Shown here: positions 18,015-28,052 of the stretch, one piece after another
Layout: each line of letters starts with the position of its first letter
Numbering within the stretch: position 1 is the first letter of the stretch
Source: Alteromonas australica
GTDB lineage: Bacteria; Pseudomonadota; Gammaproteobacteria; Enterobacterales; Alteromonadaceae
Direction: 5' to 3'
DNA: 64,000 nt
NCBI RefSeq assembly: GCF_000730385.1
Contig: NZ_CP008849.1
Span: forward strand, 558,001-622,000
Made by a program: the position numbers and the translations under genes
Notes under the pieces: model-generated
Told to the model about the DNA's origin: nothing
The model's database searches: none
What the model saw: the letters and a program-made list of their open reading frames with translations, nothing else

Positions 18015-18794
18015 ATGCCTTGGTTTGATGCCGGTGTGAACTTGCTGGATCGCAGGTTCGATGCCCACGAAGTAGTAACGCGAGCAGTGGACGCCGGTGT
18101 TGAAAAATTATGTGTGATTACCACTCACCCCAATGAGTGGGCGGCAGCAGAGCAGCTTTATTCGGCTTTTCCACAGCATATCTGCTATACCATTGGGGTT
18201 CATCCTCACTACGCTAAAGTAGTGCGCGAGGAAGACCTCCGCCAGCTAAAAATTCATGCAGCGAAACCCGGTGTGGTTGCCATCGGGGAATGTGGTCTAG
18301 ATTTTAACCGTGATTTTTCTCCCCGGCCGACGCAAATTGCTGTTTTCGAAGCGCAACTGGCCATTGCTAAGGCTATGCAATTACCGGTGTATTTGCATGA
18401 GCGAGATGCCTTTGACGCACAACGTCACAGTTTAAATAAGTTCATATCACACATTCCAGGCGGTATTGCTCATTGTTTCACTGGAGACAGCGAACAGCTA
18501 ATTGAGTATTTGGCTATGGATTTATACATAGGCATTACGGGCTGGGCGTGTGATGAAAAGCGTGGTGAAGCACTTCGACAAGCGATACCGCATATTCCTC
18601 TTGAGAATATTATTCTTGAAACTGATGCGCCTTACTTGTTTCCCAAAACGTTAAGACCCCGAAAGAAAAACAACGAGCCGGCTTTTTTGCCTCATATCGG
18701 CGAAAAAGTCAGTGAATTGATGCAACTCAGCCCTGATAAATTGCGTATTTGCAGTTATGCTAATACTTGTCGATTATTTTCTTTGATGTCTTGA
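18015..18794 (+). CDS. tatD: TatD-family metal-dependent hydrolase/DNase
   Basis: The 259-residue TIM-barrel protein belongs to the TatD family of metal-dependent nucleases, which act in DNA fragmentation and repair rather than in Tat transport. Metal ligands and motifs are WFDAGVNL near residue 3 (a variant of the usual HxH, here with D and N), AIGECGLDFNR near 91-101, LPVYLHERDA near 126, GGIAHCFTGD near 150 and LETDAPYLFP near 202. It follows the tat genes as in E. coli tatABCD and starts one base after the previous stop. Confidence 0.9.
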   Translation: MPWFDAGVNLLDRRFDAHEVVTRAVDAGVEKLCVITTHPNEWAAAEQLYSAFPQHICYTIGVHPHYAKVVREEDLRQLKIHAAKPGVVAIGECGLDFNRDFSPRPTQIAVFEAQLAIAKAMQLPVYLHERDAFDAQRHSLNKFISHIPGGIAHCFTGDSEQLIEYLAMDLYIGITGWACDEKRGEALRQAIPHIPLENIILETDAPYLFPKTLRPRKKNNEPAFLPHIGEKVSELMQLSPDKLRICSYANTCRLFSLMS

Positions 18795-18801
18795 GCAGTC
18801 T

Positions 18802-20694
18802 ATGCTGATAAACACAGATAAAGTGCGCAGTTATGATGTGGGCTTAATTTTAACTACCCTAGTCGCTGTATCACTTTTTTTATTAGTGGCCTTTCATCTC
18901 TCCCCAAGCGCCGTTACCGAAGAGCGTTTCTCACAGTTAGCCTATTTGGTGGAAGATGGGAATGGAAGTAAAGAGGGGCCGTCACTCGATTTTTCAACCA
19001 TTCTCGACGTGTCTGACAGTCGTTGGACACCCACCACGTCACCAGTAAACTTGGGCATGAGTGAAAATGTTCATTGGTTTAGGCTGACTGTTTCACCCAC
19101 ACAACATACGCAAGGTCGCTTTCTTTTACAGTTAGACTACCCCTTGTTAGATGAGTTGGATGTGGCTGTCTACAGTCACTTAGGCGCCCTACCTACGAGC
19201 CGATATACTGCCGGCGATACCATAGAATTTGATCGTCGCCCCATTCATTATCCCACCCCTTTAGTCCCTTTACCGGTAAGCCAGTTTTCCCAGCATGTGT
19301 ATATCCGTATTAAAACCTCGGGCACGATCAGGCTTCCTTTAAGAGTGTGGGAAGAGCGGGAATTTGTAGAATATTCATCGTCTCGAAATCTTGCCTTAGG
19401 CTTATTTTTCGGGTTTCTTTGCGCCATGGGGTTAAGTAATGTATTTCTCTTTTTAACCACTAAACGCCCTGCGTTTCTTTTTTACTCTGGTTACGTCTTC
19501 AGTTTGGGGCTAACGTTGGCGTCGCTCCAAGGAATAGGCTATGCCTATTTGTGGCACGATTTCATTTGGTTCCAAGGCGTAGCTGTGGTGGTATTTGCCA
19601 ACGCTACTATTTTCTTCGCGGCCGTATTTACGCGCACAATATTGCAAGTAAAAGAGCACAGTGTTTGGCTAGATAACGCCATTAAAGCACTGGCTTTATT
19701 TTTTGGACTCAGTGCCCTTGCCAGCTTTTTAGTGCCCTATAGCTTGGTGATTAAAGTGTACCTTGTGGCCTTGGGTCTAACCGTGCTCTTTACGATTAGT
19801 TTAGGGGTGTGGATGTCGGTGAAGGGGGTAATCATTGCCCGTTATTTCACCATTGCATGGGCATCTTTATTAGTCAGCGGCCTGGCAGCCAGCTTAGACA
19901 ACGTTAATCTTATTGATATTCCGCTTTCATCGAACAATTTACTGATTATTGGCGGTGCCGTTGAAACCCTAATGCTAGCCTTTATTTTGGCAATCAGTTA
20001 TAGCCATAGCAGAGATGACCTTATTGAAGCGCAGCAGTTTGCATTGGACAAAGAAATACAGGCAAATAATGCCAAGGAAGATTTGCTGGCTGTTCAGCAA
20101 CGCTATCAAGATGATTTAGAATATAAAGTACAAGAGCGTACCCTAGAGCTAGAAATTACGTTGCGCGAGCTTTCAGAGGTGAATGAAGAGCTAGAAAGGC
20201 TTACCGGGGTAGACCCTTTAACAGGGATTAATAATCGCCGGCATTTCGATAAGCGGCTTAAATCGGAAGGGCGCCGTAGCCGTCGAGAACAAACCCCTTT
20301 GTCACTCATCATTATCGATGTCGACCACTTTAAAACCGTTAACGATAAATTCGGTCATGCAGGAGGTGACGCTTGCCTTATGCATGTTTCGTCCCTATTT
20401 AAACAATTATTACACCGGCCAACAGATGATCTTTGTCGTATAGGTGGAGAAGAGTTCGCTATCATTTTACCGAACACCAACAGTGAAGGAGCATGCCACG
20501 TGGCTGAGTTACTTAGGCAAAGCACGGAGCAGCAGCCAGTAGACTTTGAAGGGCAACAGATTGCACTTACTATAAGCGCCGGCGTGGCAACTGCGGTCAT
20601 TGAAAGTGAAGAGCATGCTCTTGCGCTATTCCGTGATGCCGACGAAAAACTCTATGCGGCAAAAGACGCAGGCCGAAATCGCGTTTCTCATTAA
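18802..20694 (+). CDS. Diguanylate cyclase with 7TMR-DISM sensor
   Basis: The 630-residue protein should make cyclic-di-GMP from two GTP. After a first membrane helix (about 15-32), an extracytoplasmic 7TMR-DISMED2-like domain spans about 40-185, followed by seven helices (about 195-400), a coiled coil (about 405-465) and a C-terminal GGDEF domain. The active-site loop is GGEEF near residues 548-552, so it should be active. An RxxD inhibitory site (RPTD, about 539-542) lies five residues before it, so product inhibition is likely. DISMED2 domains are thought to bind carbohydrates; the signal is unknown. It lies 7 bp after tatD. Confidence 0.93.
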   Translation: MLINTDKVRSYDVGLILTTLVAVSLFLLVAFHLSPSAVTEERFSQLAYLVEDGNGSKEGPSLDFSTILDVSDSRWTPTTSPVNLGMSENVHWFRLTVSPTQHTQGRFLLQLDYPLLDELDVAVYSHLGALPTSRYTAGDTIEFDRRPIHYPTPLVPLPVSQFSQHVYIRIKTSGTIRLPLRVWEEREFVEYSSSRNLALGLFFGFLCAMGLSNVFLFLTTKRPAFLFYSGYVFSLGLTLASLQGIGYAYLWHDFIWFQGVAVVVFANATIFFAAVFTRTILQVKEHSVWLDNAIKALALFFGLSALASFLVPYSLVIKVYLVALGLTVLFTISLGVWMSVKGVIIARYFTIAWASLLVSGLAASLDNVNLIDIPLSSNNLLIIGGAVETLMLAFILAISYSHSRDDLIEAQQFALDKEIQANNAKEDLLAVQQRYQDDLEYKVQERTLELEITLRELSEVNEELERLTGVDPLTGINNRRHFDKRLKSEGRRSRREQTPLSLIIIDVDHFKTVNDKFGHAGGDACLMHVSSLFKQLLHRPTDDLCRIGGEEFAIILPNTNSEGACHVAELLRQSTEQQPVDFEGQQIALTISAGVATAVIESEEHALALFRDADEKLYAAKDAGRNRVSH

Positions 20695-20704
20695 TAACAG
20701 TTAG

Positions 20705-21712
<1,008 letters not shown>

Positions 21713-21724
21713 GCCAGTACGAAT

Positions 21725-21757
21725 AAAAAAGCCGCCCTGTTTTGCGGCTTTTTTTAT
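21725..21757. terminator. Bidirectional terminator between hemB and gppA
   Basis: AAAAAAGCCGC and GCGGCTTTTTT form an 11-bp stem with an 8-nt loop. A-runs before and T-runs after make it usable from both sides. Confidence 0.9.
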
Positions 21758-23265
21758 TCGCAAATGAGCTCCCAGCCAGCTTTATGCTGGAGCCAGATCT
21801 CATTGGCTAACTCTGCATTGATGAGTGGGTGGGCTTTCAGCCAACCTTCAGGAAAATGCAGCGTCCAACTTTCGCCATGACATTCAAGTTCAATGTTAGG
21901 AATATGTTTGTTTTGGCGGCGTAGGCACAACACCACCGAAATCCTCAAAATACGTAACAGACCCAATAGCATAGGTTGATACTCTGCATGATAGTGAGAA
22001 AACGGTGACGGCGCTATAACCAGACGATGCAAGGACACCAGGTCTCGTACCGCGGCGCGTTGCAAGCGGGTAAAGCCAGGTAAATCAATATGGCTTAAAA
22101 TATAGGCACCGTGCTCGTGGTGTTTTTTGTATTCAATGTGCAAGCCTGTTTCGTGCAAAATAGCCGCCGCGCTCAAAATGGCTTCCGTGTCTAAATGACA
22201 AATATCTTGCTGTGAGCACAGTTGATGACATAAAGATAAGGCAACGCCCTTCACCGCATGAGCATGGGACTTATCAATATGATAACGGGCCATGGTTTGG
22301 TTTAAGGTTTGTTCGCGACGGTCGTTTTCCTGCACGTTGTCTAACATGCCGTAAATCAAACCTTCCCTTAGTGCCCCACCAGAAATGTTCATGTGCTTAA
22401 TGTTCAGGCATTCAAACAAACTAATTAGGATGGCAAGCCCAGACGGGAAAATCGCTTTGCGGTTATCTTCTAGGCCCTCAATGTCCAGGTTTTCAATTCG
22501 CCCGCACTCAATGCACTGCAATTCTAGATGACGAAGGTAATCTAGACGAATAGCATCGCTAATACCTTGTGCGACTAAAATCTCTGTAATGGCTTGTGGC
22601 GTACCGGATGCACCTAAGCAGTTTTCCCAATCAAAACATAAAAAGGCATCGGCTTGAGGTGTAATTAACGCTTTAGCGGCTGCTTTAGCGCGGCGAAAGT
22701 TTTCTTCGCCAATCATGCCATTCTCGAAATAGCGTTCCATGAAGGTAACGCAACCCATGTCCAAGCTTTTTAAATGGATGGGTTGCATGTCGTTGCCAAT
22801 AATAATTTCAGTGCTGGCACCACCAATGTCAATGACCAAGCTATTGCCTTGGTTGGCCGAAGTGTAGGCTACGCCTAAATATATCTGGCGGGCTTCTTCT
22901 TCACCGCTAATGACATCGAGCTTGTGCTTTAAAATTTCTTCGGCTTTGCGAATGAAAATGTGAGCATTGGTCGCTAATCTGAGGGTGGCTGTTGCCACCA
23001 CTTTGATATTGGATGCTGGAATATCTTGCAGGCGTTCTGAGAAAGTTTGCAGGCATTGCCATCCTCGTTCCATACTGATGTCGTCTAAGGCCAAATCATC
23101 GTCTAAGCCCGACGCTAACCGTACTTTTTGTTTCACTTTGCCAATAATTTGTACGCTGCCATTGACGACATGCACAATGACCATGTGAAAGCTATTGGAA
23201 CCCAAATCTACGGCGGCGTAATACTCGCCGTAGCTTTGTGTATCATGTTGAATCTCTGCCTGCAT
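21754..23265 (-). CDS. gppA: Guanosine-5'-triphosphate,3'-diphosphate pyrophosphatase (Ppx/GppA family)
   Basis: This 503-residue enzyme converts pppGpp to ppGpp and may hydrolyse polyphosphate. It shows the ASKHA-type phosphate loops AAVDLGSNSFHMVIV near residue 17 and VIDIGGASTEIIIG near 147, and ISGEEEARQIYLGVAY near 124. A C-terminal HD-like helical domain contains HETGLHIEYKKHHEHGAYI. Segments such as MERGWQCLQTFSERLQDIP, VVATATLRLA and GGASTE match GppA better than Ppx, and the order gppA-rhlB is that of E. coli. The exact split between GppA and Ppx activity cannot be decided from sequence. Confidence 0.88.
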   Translation of the reverse strand: MQAEIQHDTQSYGEYYAAVDLGSNSFHMVIVHVVNGSVQIIGKVKQKVRLASGLDDDLALDDISMERGWQCLQTFSERLQDIPASNIKVVATATLRLATNAHIFIRKAEEILKHKLDVISGEEEARQIYLGVAYTSANQGNSLVIDIGGASTEIIIGNDMQPIHLKSLDMGCVTFMERYFENGMIGEENFRRAKAAAKALITPQADAFLCFDWENCLGASGTPQAITEILVAQGISDAIRLDYLRHLELQCIECGRIENLDIEGLEDNRKAIFPSGLAILISLFECLNIKHMNISGGALREGLIYGMLDNVQENDRREQTLNQTMARYHIDKSHAHAVKGVALSLCHQLCSQQDICHLDTEAILSAAAILHETGLHIEYKKHHEHGAYILSHIDLPGFTRLQRAAVRDLVSLHRLVIAPSPFSHYHAEYQPMLLGLLRILRISVVLCLRRQNKHIPNIELECHGESWTLHFPEGWLKAHPLINAELANEIWLQHKAGWELICE

Positions 23266-23280
23266 ATGTTCTTTTAAACG

Positions 23281-24588
23281 TTAATTGTTGTTCCCGCGGT
23301 GGGAGGGCTTGCCTCTTCCGCGCCCTTTGTTACTTCCTCTACGAGAAGAGTTTCTAGTATTTGGTGTCCGTTTACGACGGGGTTTCGGTGCTGTCACGTC
23401 ATCAAGTAAAGCACTGCTGTCGTAGTCGGTAACGGGAATAGGGTGCTGAATATACTTTTCGATATCCGGTAAATTCAAGGCATACTTTTCACAAGCGAAA
23501 CTAATAGCAATACCACTTTGTCCAGCCCGACCTGTACGGCCAATGCGGTGAACGTAGTCTTCAGCATCGTCAGGTAAGTCATAGTTGAACACGTGGGTGA
23601 CAGCATCAATATGAAGACCCCGTGCCGCGACATCAGTGGCAACTAAAATATCCAGTTTGCCATTCGTGAAGTCTTCCAATATACCCAAGCGTTTCTTTTG
23701 CGGAACATCGCCACTCAGCAAGCCTACACGGTGACCATCGGCGGTTAACCAGTCAGTCACTTTTTCGCAGCTGTGCTTTGTATTTGCGAAGACAATGGCC
23801 TTGTCTGGCCACTCTTCCTCAAGCAAAGTGAGAAGAAGCAACATTTTATCGTCATCAGACGGATAAAAGAGCTCTTGGCTTACACGGCTTGCGGTGGTTT
23901 GCTCAGGGGCAACTTGCACATGGGTAGGGTTGTTCATGTGCTCATACGCCAGTTCTTGTACGCGGTAGCTAAGAGTGGCTGAGAACAACATACTAAGACG
24001 TTCGCTAGCGGCAGGCATGCGGCGGAACAAAAACCGGATGTCTTTAATGAAGCCTAAATCGAACATTCTGTCAGCTTCATCAAGCACGGCAACTTGAATA
24101 TTATTCAGTGAAAATACATTCTGTTTATAATAATCGAGTATGCGCCCTGTCGTACCAATTATAATATCCACCCCTTCTTGAAGGGTTTCTCGTTGACTTT
24201 CGTATCCTTCGCCCCCATAAATCAAACCAAGTGACAATCCGGTATGCTCACTGAGCAATTTGGCGTCATTATAGATTTGAACAGCGAGTTCACGGGTGGG
24301 GGCCATAATGATGGCTCGAGGGCCTGCAGAATGTGCATCATTGGATTTGCTGTTATCTACATTTTCTGCTTTGCTTAGCAAATGGTGAAATGTAGCGACC
24401 AGAAACGCAATGGTTTTACCCGTTCCTGTTTGGGCCTGTCCTGCAATGTCTAAGCCTTCAAGTAAAGGCGGCAGAGCGAGAGCTTGGATAGGCGTACAGT
24501 TGTTAAAATTAGCTGCCGTCAAGGCGTCAACCACCTTGCTATTAATCGGCAGGTCGGAAAAATGAGTATCAGTTAAGTGAGTAGGCAT
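23281..24588 (-). CDS. rhlB: ATP-dependent RNA helicase RhlB
   Basis: RhlB unwinds structured RNA for the RNase E degradosome. The 435-residue protein has DEAD-box motifs in order: [14 protein letters not shown] Q motif ([12 protein letters not shown]), [21 protein letters not shown], and [10 protein letters not shown] near residue 360. The last 40 residues are basic and rich in R, G and S, as expected for an RNA-binding tail. Divergence from trxA and the next-door gppA match the E. coli locus. Confidence 0.94.
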   Translation of the reverse strand: MPTHLTDTHFSDLPINSKVVDALTAANFNNCTPIQALALPPLLEGLDIAGQAQTGTGKTIAFLVATFHHLLSKAENVDNSKSNDAHSAGPRAIIMAPTRELAVQIYNDAKLLSEHTGLSLGLIYGGEGYESQRETLQEGVDIIIGTTGRILDYYKQNVFSLNNIQVAVLDEADRMFDLGFIKDIRFLFRRMPAASERLSMLFSATLSYRVQELAYEHMNNPTHVQVAPEQTTASRVSQELFYPSDDDKMLLLLTLLEEEWPDKAIVFANTKHSCEKVTDWLTADGHRVGLLSGDVPQKKRLGILEDFTNGKLDILVATDVAARGLHIDAVTHVFNYDLPDDAEDYVHRIGRTGRAGQSGIAISFACEKYALNLPDIEKYIQHPIPVTDYDSSALLDDVTAPKPRRKRTPNTRNSSRRGSNKGRGRGKPSHRGNNN

Positions 24589-24608
24589 AGCTTATAGCTT
24601 ATCAGTGC

Positions 24609-24636
24609 TTGCATTAAAAAACAGTTTCTATATAAC
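24609..24636 (+). promoter_or_regulatory. Probable trxA promoter
   Basis: TTGCAT (24609-24614) and TATAAC (24631-24636) are spaced by 16 bp, close to the sigma-70 consensus. They lie in the 100-bp gap between divergent rhlB and trxA. Confidence 0.5.
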
Positions 24637-24688
24637 ACTTATGGTTGAGCTGATACAAATCAGCGACAGACCAAAAATGGAGAAAAGA

Positions 24689-25015
24689 ATGAGCGACAAA
24701 ATTATCCAGTTATCTGACGATAAATTCGAGGCAGATGTTATCAATGCTGAAGGTCCTGTGCTGGTTGACTTCTGGGCCGAGTGGTGTGGCCCCTGTAAAA
24801 TGATCGCACCTATCTTAGAAGAAGTTGCGAACGAGTTTGAAGGCAAGTTAACAGTTGGCAAGTTGAATGTCGATGAAAATAACGAAACTCCGCCTAAATA
24901 TGGTATTCGTGGCATCCCAACGTTACTTCTGTTTAAAAACGGTAACGTGGCCGCAACTAAGGTGGGCGCACTTTCAAAAGCGCAACTCACAGAGTTCCTA
25001 AACGAAAACCTATAA
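24689..25015 (+). CDS. trxA: Thioredoxin 1
   Basis: The 108-residue cytoplasmic thiol-disulfide reductase carries the active site WCGPC near residues 32-36, the cis-proline loop [11 protein letters not shown] near 71-81 and an N-terminus ([17 protein letters not shown]) like E. coli TrxA. I chose ATG 24689 for this match and because GGAGAAAAG precedes it; an upstream in-frame extension has no support. It reduces ribonucleotide reductase and many other proteins. rho follows after a terminator. Confidence 0.97.
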   Translation: MSDKIIQLSDDKFEADVINAEGPVLVDFWAEWCGPCKMIAPILEEVANEFEGKLTVGKLNVDENNETPPKYGIRGIPTLLLFKNGNVAATKVGALSKAQLTEFLNENL

Positions 25016-25029
25016 TTTTCGTAATGAGT

Positions 25030-25057
25030 AAAACCGGTGACGGGTTCACCGGTTTTT
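25030..25057 (+). terminator. Rho-independent terminator after trxA
   Basis: AAAACCGGTGA and TCACCGGTTTT form an 11-bp stem with a 5-nt loop, ending in Ts. Confidence 0.92.
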
Positions 25058-25280
25058 TATTTAAATTGCGCAGTTGGGCCTTGGCGCGTAAAAGAAGTTT
25101 TCTCTTATTTTTCCCAAGCAAGCTAAAAAAGCTGGACGTTGGTTAAATATAGTGCTAACTTTTCCTCAGCGCTCACCCGAGCAGCATTCTGCTTAGCCCA
25201 TATCCGGGCGTAATCAATTCTAAACCAGACAGAGTGACTATATAGTCCTGTAACAAGTCCAAGCACAAAGACCCACCAGT

Positions 25281-26546
25281 ATGAATTTAACCGAATTAAA
25301 GAATAAACCGATTAGCGAGTTGGTTGCCCTGGCCGAAGAAATGGGCCTCGAGAATATGGCTCGCGCTAGAAAACAAGATATTATTTTCTCGATACTGAAA
25401 ACTCACGCCAAAGGCGGTGAAGACATTTTCGGTGACGGGGTGTTAGAAATACTGCAGGATGGGTTTGGCTTTCTTCGCTCTGCTGACTCATCCTATTTGG
25501 CCGGGCCAGATGATATTTACGTATCACCAAGCCAGATCAGACGCTTTAACCTACGCACGGGTGATACCATTGCTGGGAAAATACGTCCGCCAAAAGACAG
25601 TGAACGATATTTTGCGTTGCTAAAAATTCGCGAAGTAAACTTCGACAAGCCAGAAAACTCGCGTAATAAAATCCTTTTTGAGAACCTGACACCGCTTCAT
25701 GCAGCAGATCGCTTGCGTATGGAACGTGGTAATGGTTCAACCGAAGATATTACTGCTCGCGTATTAGACTTGGCCTCACCTATTGGTCGTGGTCAACGTG
25801 GTCTTATCGTAGCGCCACCTAAAGCGGGTAAAACCCTTCTTCTGCAAAACATTGCTCAATCTATTGCTGCTAATCACCCTGAGTGTGAATTAATGGTATT
25901 GCTGATTGATGAGCGACCTGAAGAAGTGACAGAGATGCACCGCCTTGTTCAAGGTGAGGTGGTAGCCTCAACCTTTGATGAACCAGCAAGCCGACACGTA
26001 CAAGTGGCTGAAATGGTGATTGAAAAGGCGAAGCGCCTAGTGGAGCATAAGAAAGACGTTGTTATCTTGCTTGATTCCATTACCCGTTTAGCCCGCGCTT
26101 ACAACACCGTAATTCCTTCATCAGGGAAGGTGCTTACCGGTGGTGTTGATGCCAATGCATTGCATAAGCCTAAGCGTTTCTTTGGTGCTGCACGTAACGT
26201 GGAAGAAGGCGGTAGCTTAACAATTATTGCCACCGCGCTTATCGACACTGGCTCTAAAATGGATGAAGTTATCTACGAAGAGTTTAAAGGTACAGGTAAC
26301 ATGGAACTTCACCTTAATCGCAAAATTGCGGAAAAGCGTGTATTCCCTGCAATTGACTTTAACCGTTCGGGCACCCGTCGAGAAGAACTACTTACCGCTC
26401 AAGATGAGCTTCAGAAAATGTGGATACTACGTAAAATTGTCCATGAAATGTCTGAAATTGACGCCATGGAGTTCCTTATTAGTAAGCTCTCTATGACCAA
26501 AACGAATGATGAATTCTTCGATGCGATGCGTCGTCAAAAAAGCTAA
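25281..26546 (+). CDS. rho: Transcription termination factor Rho
   Basis: Rho is a hexameric RNA-dependent ATPase that ends transcription of untranslated RNA. The 421-residue protein has the N-terminal helical domain ([15 protein letters not shown]), the primary RNA-binding RNP motif DGFGFLR near residue 60, Walker A APPKAGKT near 178, [14 protein letters not shown] near 207 and the secondary-site loop region [13 protein letters not shown] [15 protein letters not shown] near 280. The length matches E. coli almost exactly. The 223-bp region after the trxA terminator may hold an autoregulated leader; it contains a perfect palindrome GACTATATAGTC at 25236-25247. Confidence 0.97.
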   Translation: MNLTELKNKPISELVALAEEMGLENMARARKQDIIFSILKTHAKGGEDIFGDGVLEILQDGFGFLRSADSSYLAGPDDIYVSPSQIRRFNLRTGDTIAGKIRPPKDSERYFALLKIREVNFDKPENSRNKILFENLTPLHAADRLRMERGNGSTEDITARVLDLASPIGRGQRGLIVAPPKAGKTLLLQNIAQSIAANHPECELMVLLIDERPEEVTEMHRLVQGEVVASTFDEPASRHVQVAEMVIEKAKRLVEHKKDVVILLDSITRLARAYNTVIPSSGKVLTGGVDANALHKPKRFFGAARNVEEGGSLTIIATALIDTGSKMDEVIYEEFKGTGNMELHLNRKIAEKRVFPAIDFNRSGTRREELLTAQDELQKMWILRKIVHEMSEIDAMEFLISKLSMTKTNDEFFDAMRRQKS

Positions 26547-26562
26547 GAATTTCAAAGTATTG

Positions 26563-26588
26563 AAAAAGGCGCTTAGGCGCCTTTTTTT
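26563..26588 (+). terminator. Rho-independent terminator after rho
   Basis: AAAAAGGCGC and GCGCCTTTTT pair around a short TTAG loop, followed by Ts. Confidence 0.9.
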
Positions 26589-26759
26589 GTGCCTGTGGAT
26601 CAGGTGTCGCGTATCAAAAATCATTTTCATTATACTTCTGTCTAATACTAACTCTCAGTCGAATGGGGTATTTTCAACGTTTAGTTTTGCTTTGACAGTG
26701 ATGTTTTTCTATACGGGATAGTTTAATCTGAATGTTCCACGTATTTGACGGAATTAGGT

Positions 26760-28049
26760 ATGCATAAAAAAATTATATCACTGACTTTATTAGCTTTTTC
26801 TACGCTTTCATTCGCTCAAGATAAGGTCGAAGACCTTGTTTCTCATGTTGAGCCTGACGTCATTAAGTGGCGACACCACTTTCATGAATTTCCTGAATTA
26901 TCTAATCGAGAATTCAATACAGCCAAGTATATCGCTGACTACCTAAACTCACTGGGTTTTGACGTTCAAACCGGCGTCGCCAAAACTGGTGTTATTGCTA
27001 TTTTAGACAGCGGAAAACCTGGCCCGGTGGTGGCCTTAAGAGCTGATATGGATGGCTTGCCGGTAAAAGAGCAAAGCAATTTGCCTTACCGCTCTGAGCA
27101 AATGGGCGAATACAATGGCAACGAAGTCCCTGTTATGCATGCCTGCGGGCATGATACGCACATGGCCATGCTAATGGGAGCGGCAAAAGTGTTAAGCGAA
27201 TTGAAGGGTGAGCTCAAAGGTAAAGTGAAGTTTATTTTTCAGCCAGCTGAAGAAGGTGCACCAGCGGGAGAAGCGGGTGGGGCAGAGTTGATGGTAAAAG
27301 AAGGGGTGCTTAAGAACCCTGACGTGGATGCGATATTCGGTCTTCACATTAGCTCTAATGCCGATGTGGGCACAATTCGCTATAATTCAGGCGGTACCAT
27401 GGCGGCGGTAGATCCATTTAAAATCGTGATTCATGGCAAGCAAGCGCACGGGGCCTATCCGTGGAAGAGCGTCGACCCTGTGGTCACTGCAGCCCAAATG
27501 ATCATGTCGTTACAAACCATTGTTAGTCGTGAAATAAAGCTCATCGATGATGCCGCGGTTGTCACAGTGGGTTCCATTCACGGCGGCAACCGCTCAAATA
27601 TCATTCCTGATTCTGTGGAGCTTGTAGGCACCATTCGTACACTAAACAGTGCTGCGAGAGAGCATATCTATGACGCCATGGCGCGCAAAGTGAAGGGTAT
27701 TGCCGACAGTATGGGCGCAAAAGCAACGCTGACGCTGCCATTAGATTTTTCATACCCCATTACCTATAACGACCCTGATTTAACACAGTCGATGCTGCCT
27801 ACCATGCAACGCACAGCCGGTGTTGAAAACACCATTTTGTCGAAGCCTGTGACAGGAGCCGAAGATTTTTCTTTTTTCCAAGAAAAGGTACCTGGGCTAT
27901 ACGTATGGGTAGGCGGCAAGCCTCTTGATGTGCCTGAAGAAGAAAGTCCTGCTCATCATACGCCAGAGTTTTATGTGGATGATGAAGGGTTGAAGTTAGG
28001 CGTGGAACTACTCACCAACTTCACCCTTGATTACATGGCGATGCACTAA
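26760..28049 (+). CDS. Exported M20-family amidohydrolase
   Basis: The 429-residue protein has a signal peptide (MHKKIISLTLLAFSTLSFA-QDK), so it works in the periplasm or outside. It matches M20D amidohydrolases of the hippurate hydrolase/IAA-amino acid hydrolase group: HHFHEFPELSNREF near residue 36, ALRADMDGLPV near 93, HACGHDTHMAMLMGAA near 126, QPAEEG near 161 and a dimerisation domain with KQAHGAYP. These enzymes use two metal ions to remove acyl groups from amino acids or peptides. I chose ATG 26760 over TTG 26745 because the signal peptide begins there. The kinase gene follows within 4 bp. Confidence 0.88.
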   Translation: MHKKIISLTLLAFSTLSFAQDKVEDLVSHVEPDVIKWRHHFHEFPELSNREFNTAKYIADYLNSLGFDVQTGVAKTGVIAILDSGKPGPVVALRADMDGLPVKEQSNLPYRSEQMGEYNGNEVPVMHACGHDTHMAMLMGAAKVLSELKGELKGKVKFIFQPAEEGAPAGEAGGAELMVKEGVLKNPDVDAIFGLHISSNADVGTIRYNSGGTMAAVDPFKIVIHGKQAHGAYPWKSVDPVVTAAQMIMSLQTIVSREIKLIDDAAVVTVGSIHGGNRSNIIPDSVELVGTIRTLNSAAREHIYDAMARKVKGIADSMGAKATLTLPLDFSYPITYNDPDLTQSMLPTMQRTAGVENTILSKPVTGAEDFSFFQEKVPGLYVWVGGKPLDVPEEESPAHHTPEFYVDDEGLKLGVELLTNFTLDYMAMH

Positions 28050-28052
28050 ATA

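Noticed and set aside
26563..26721. Small ORF after rho
   Set aside because: It spans the rho terminator and low-complexity AT-rich spacer.
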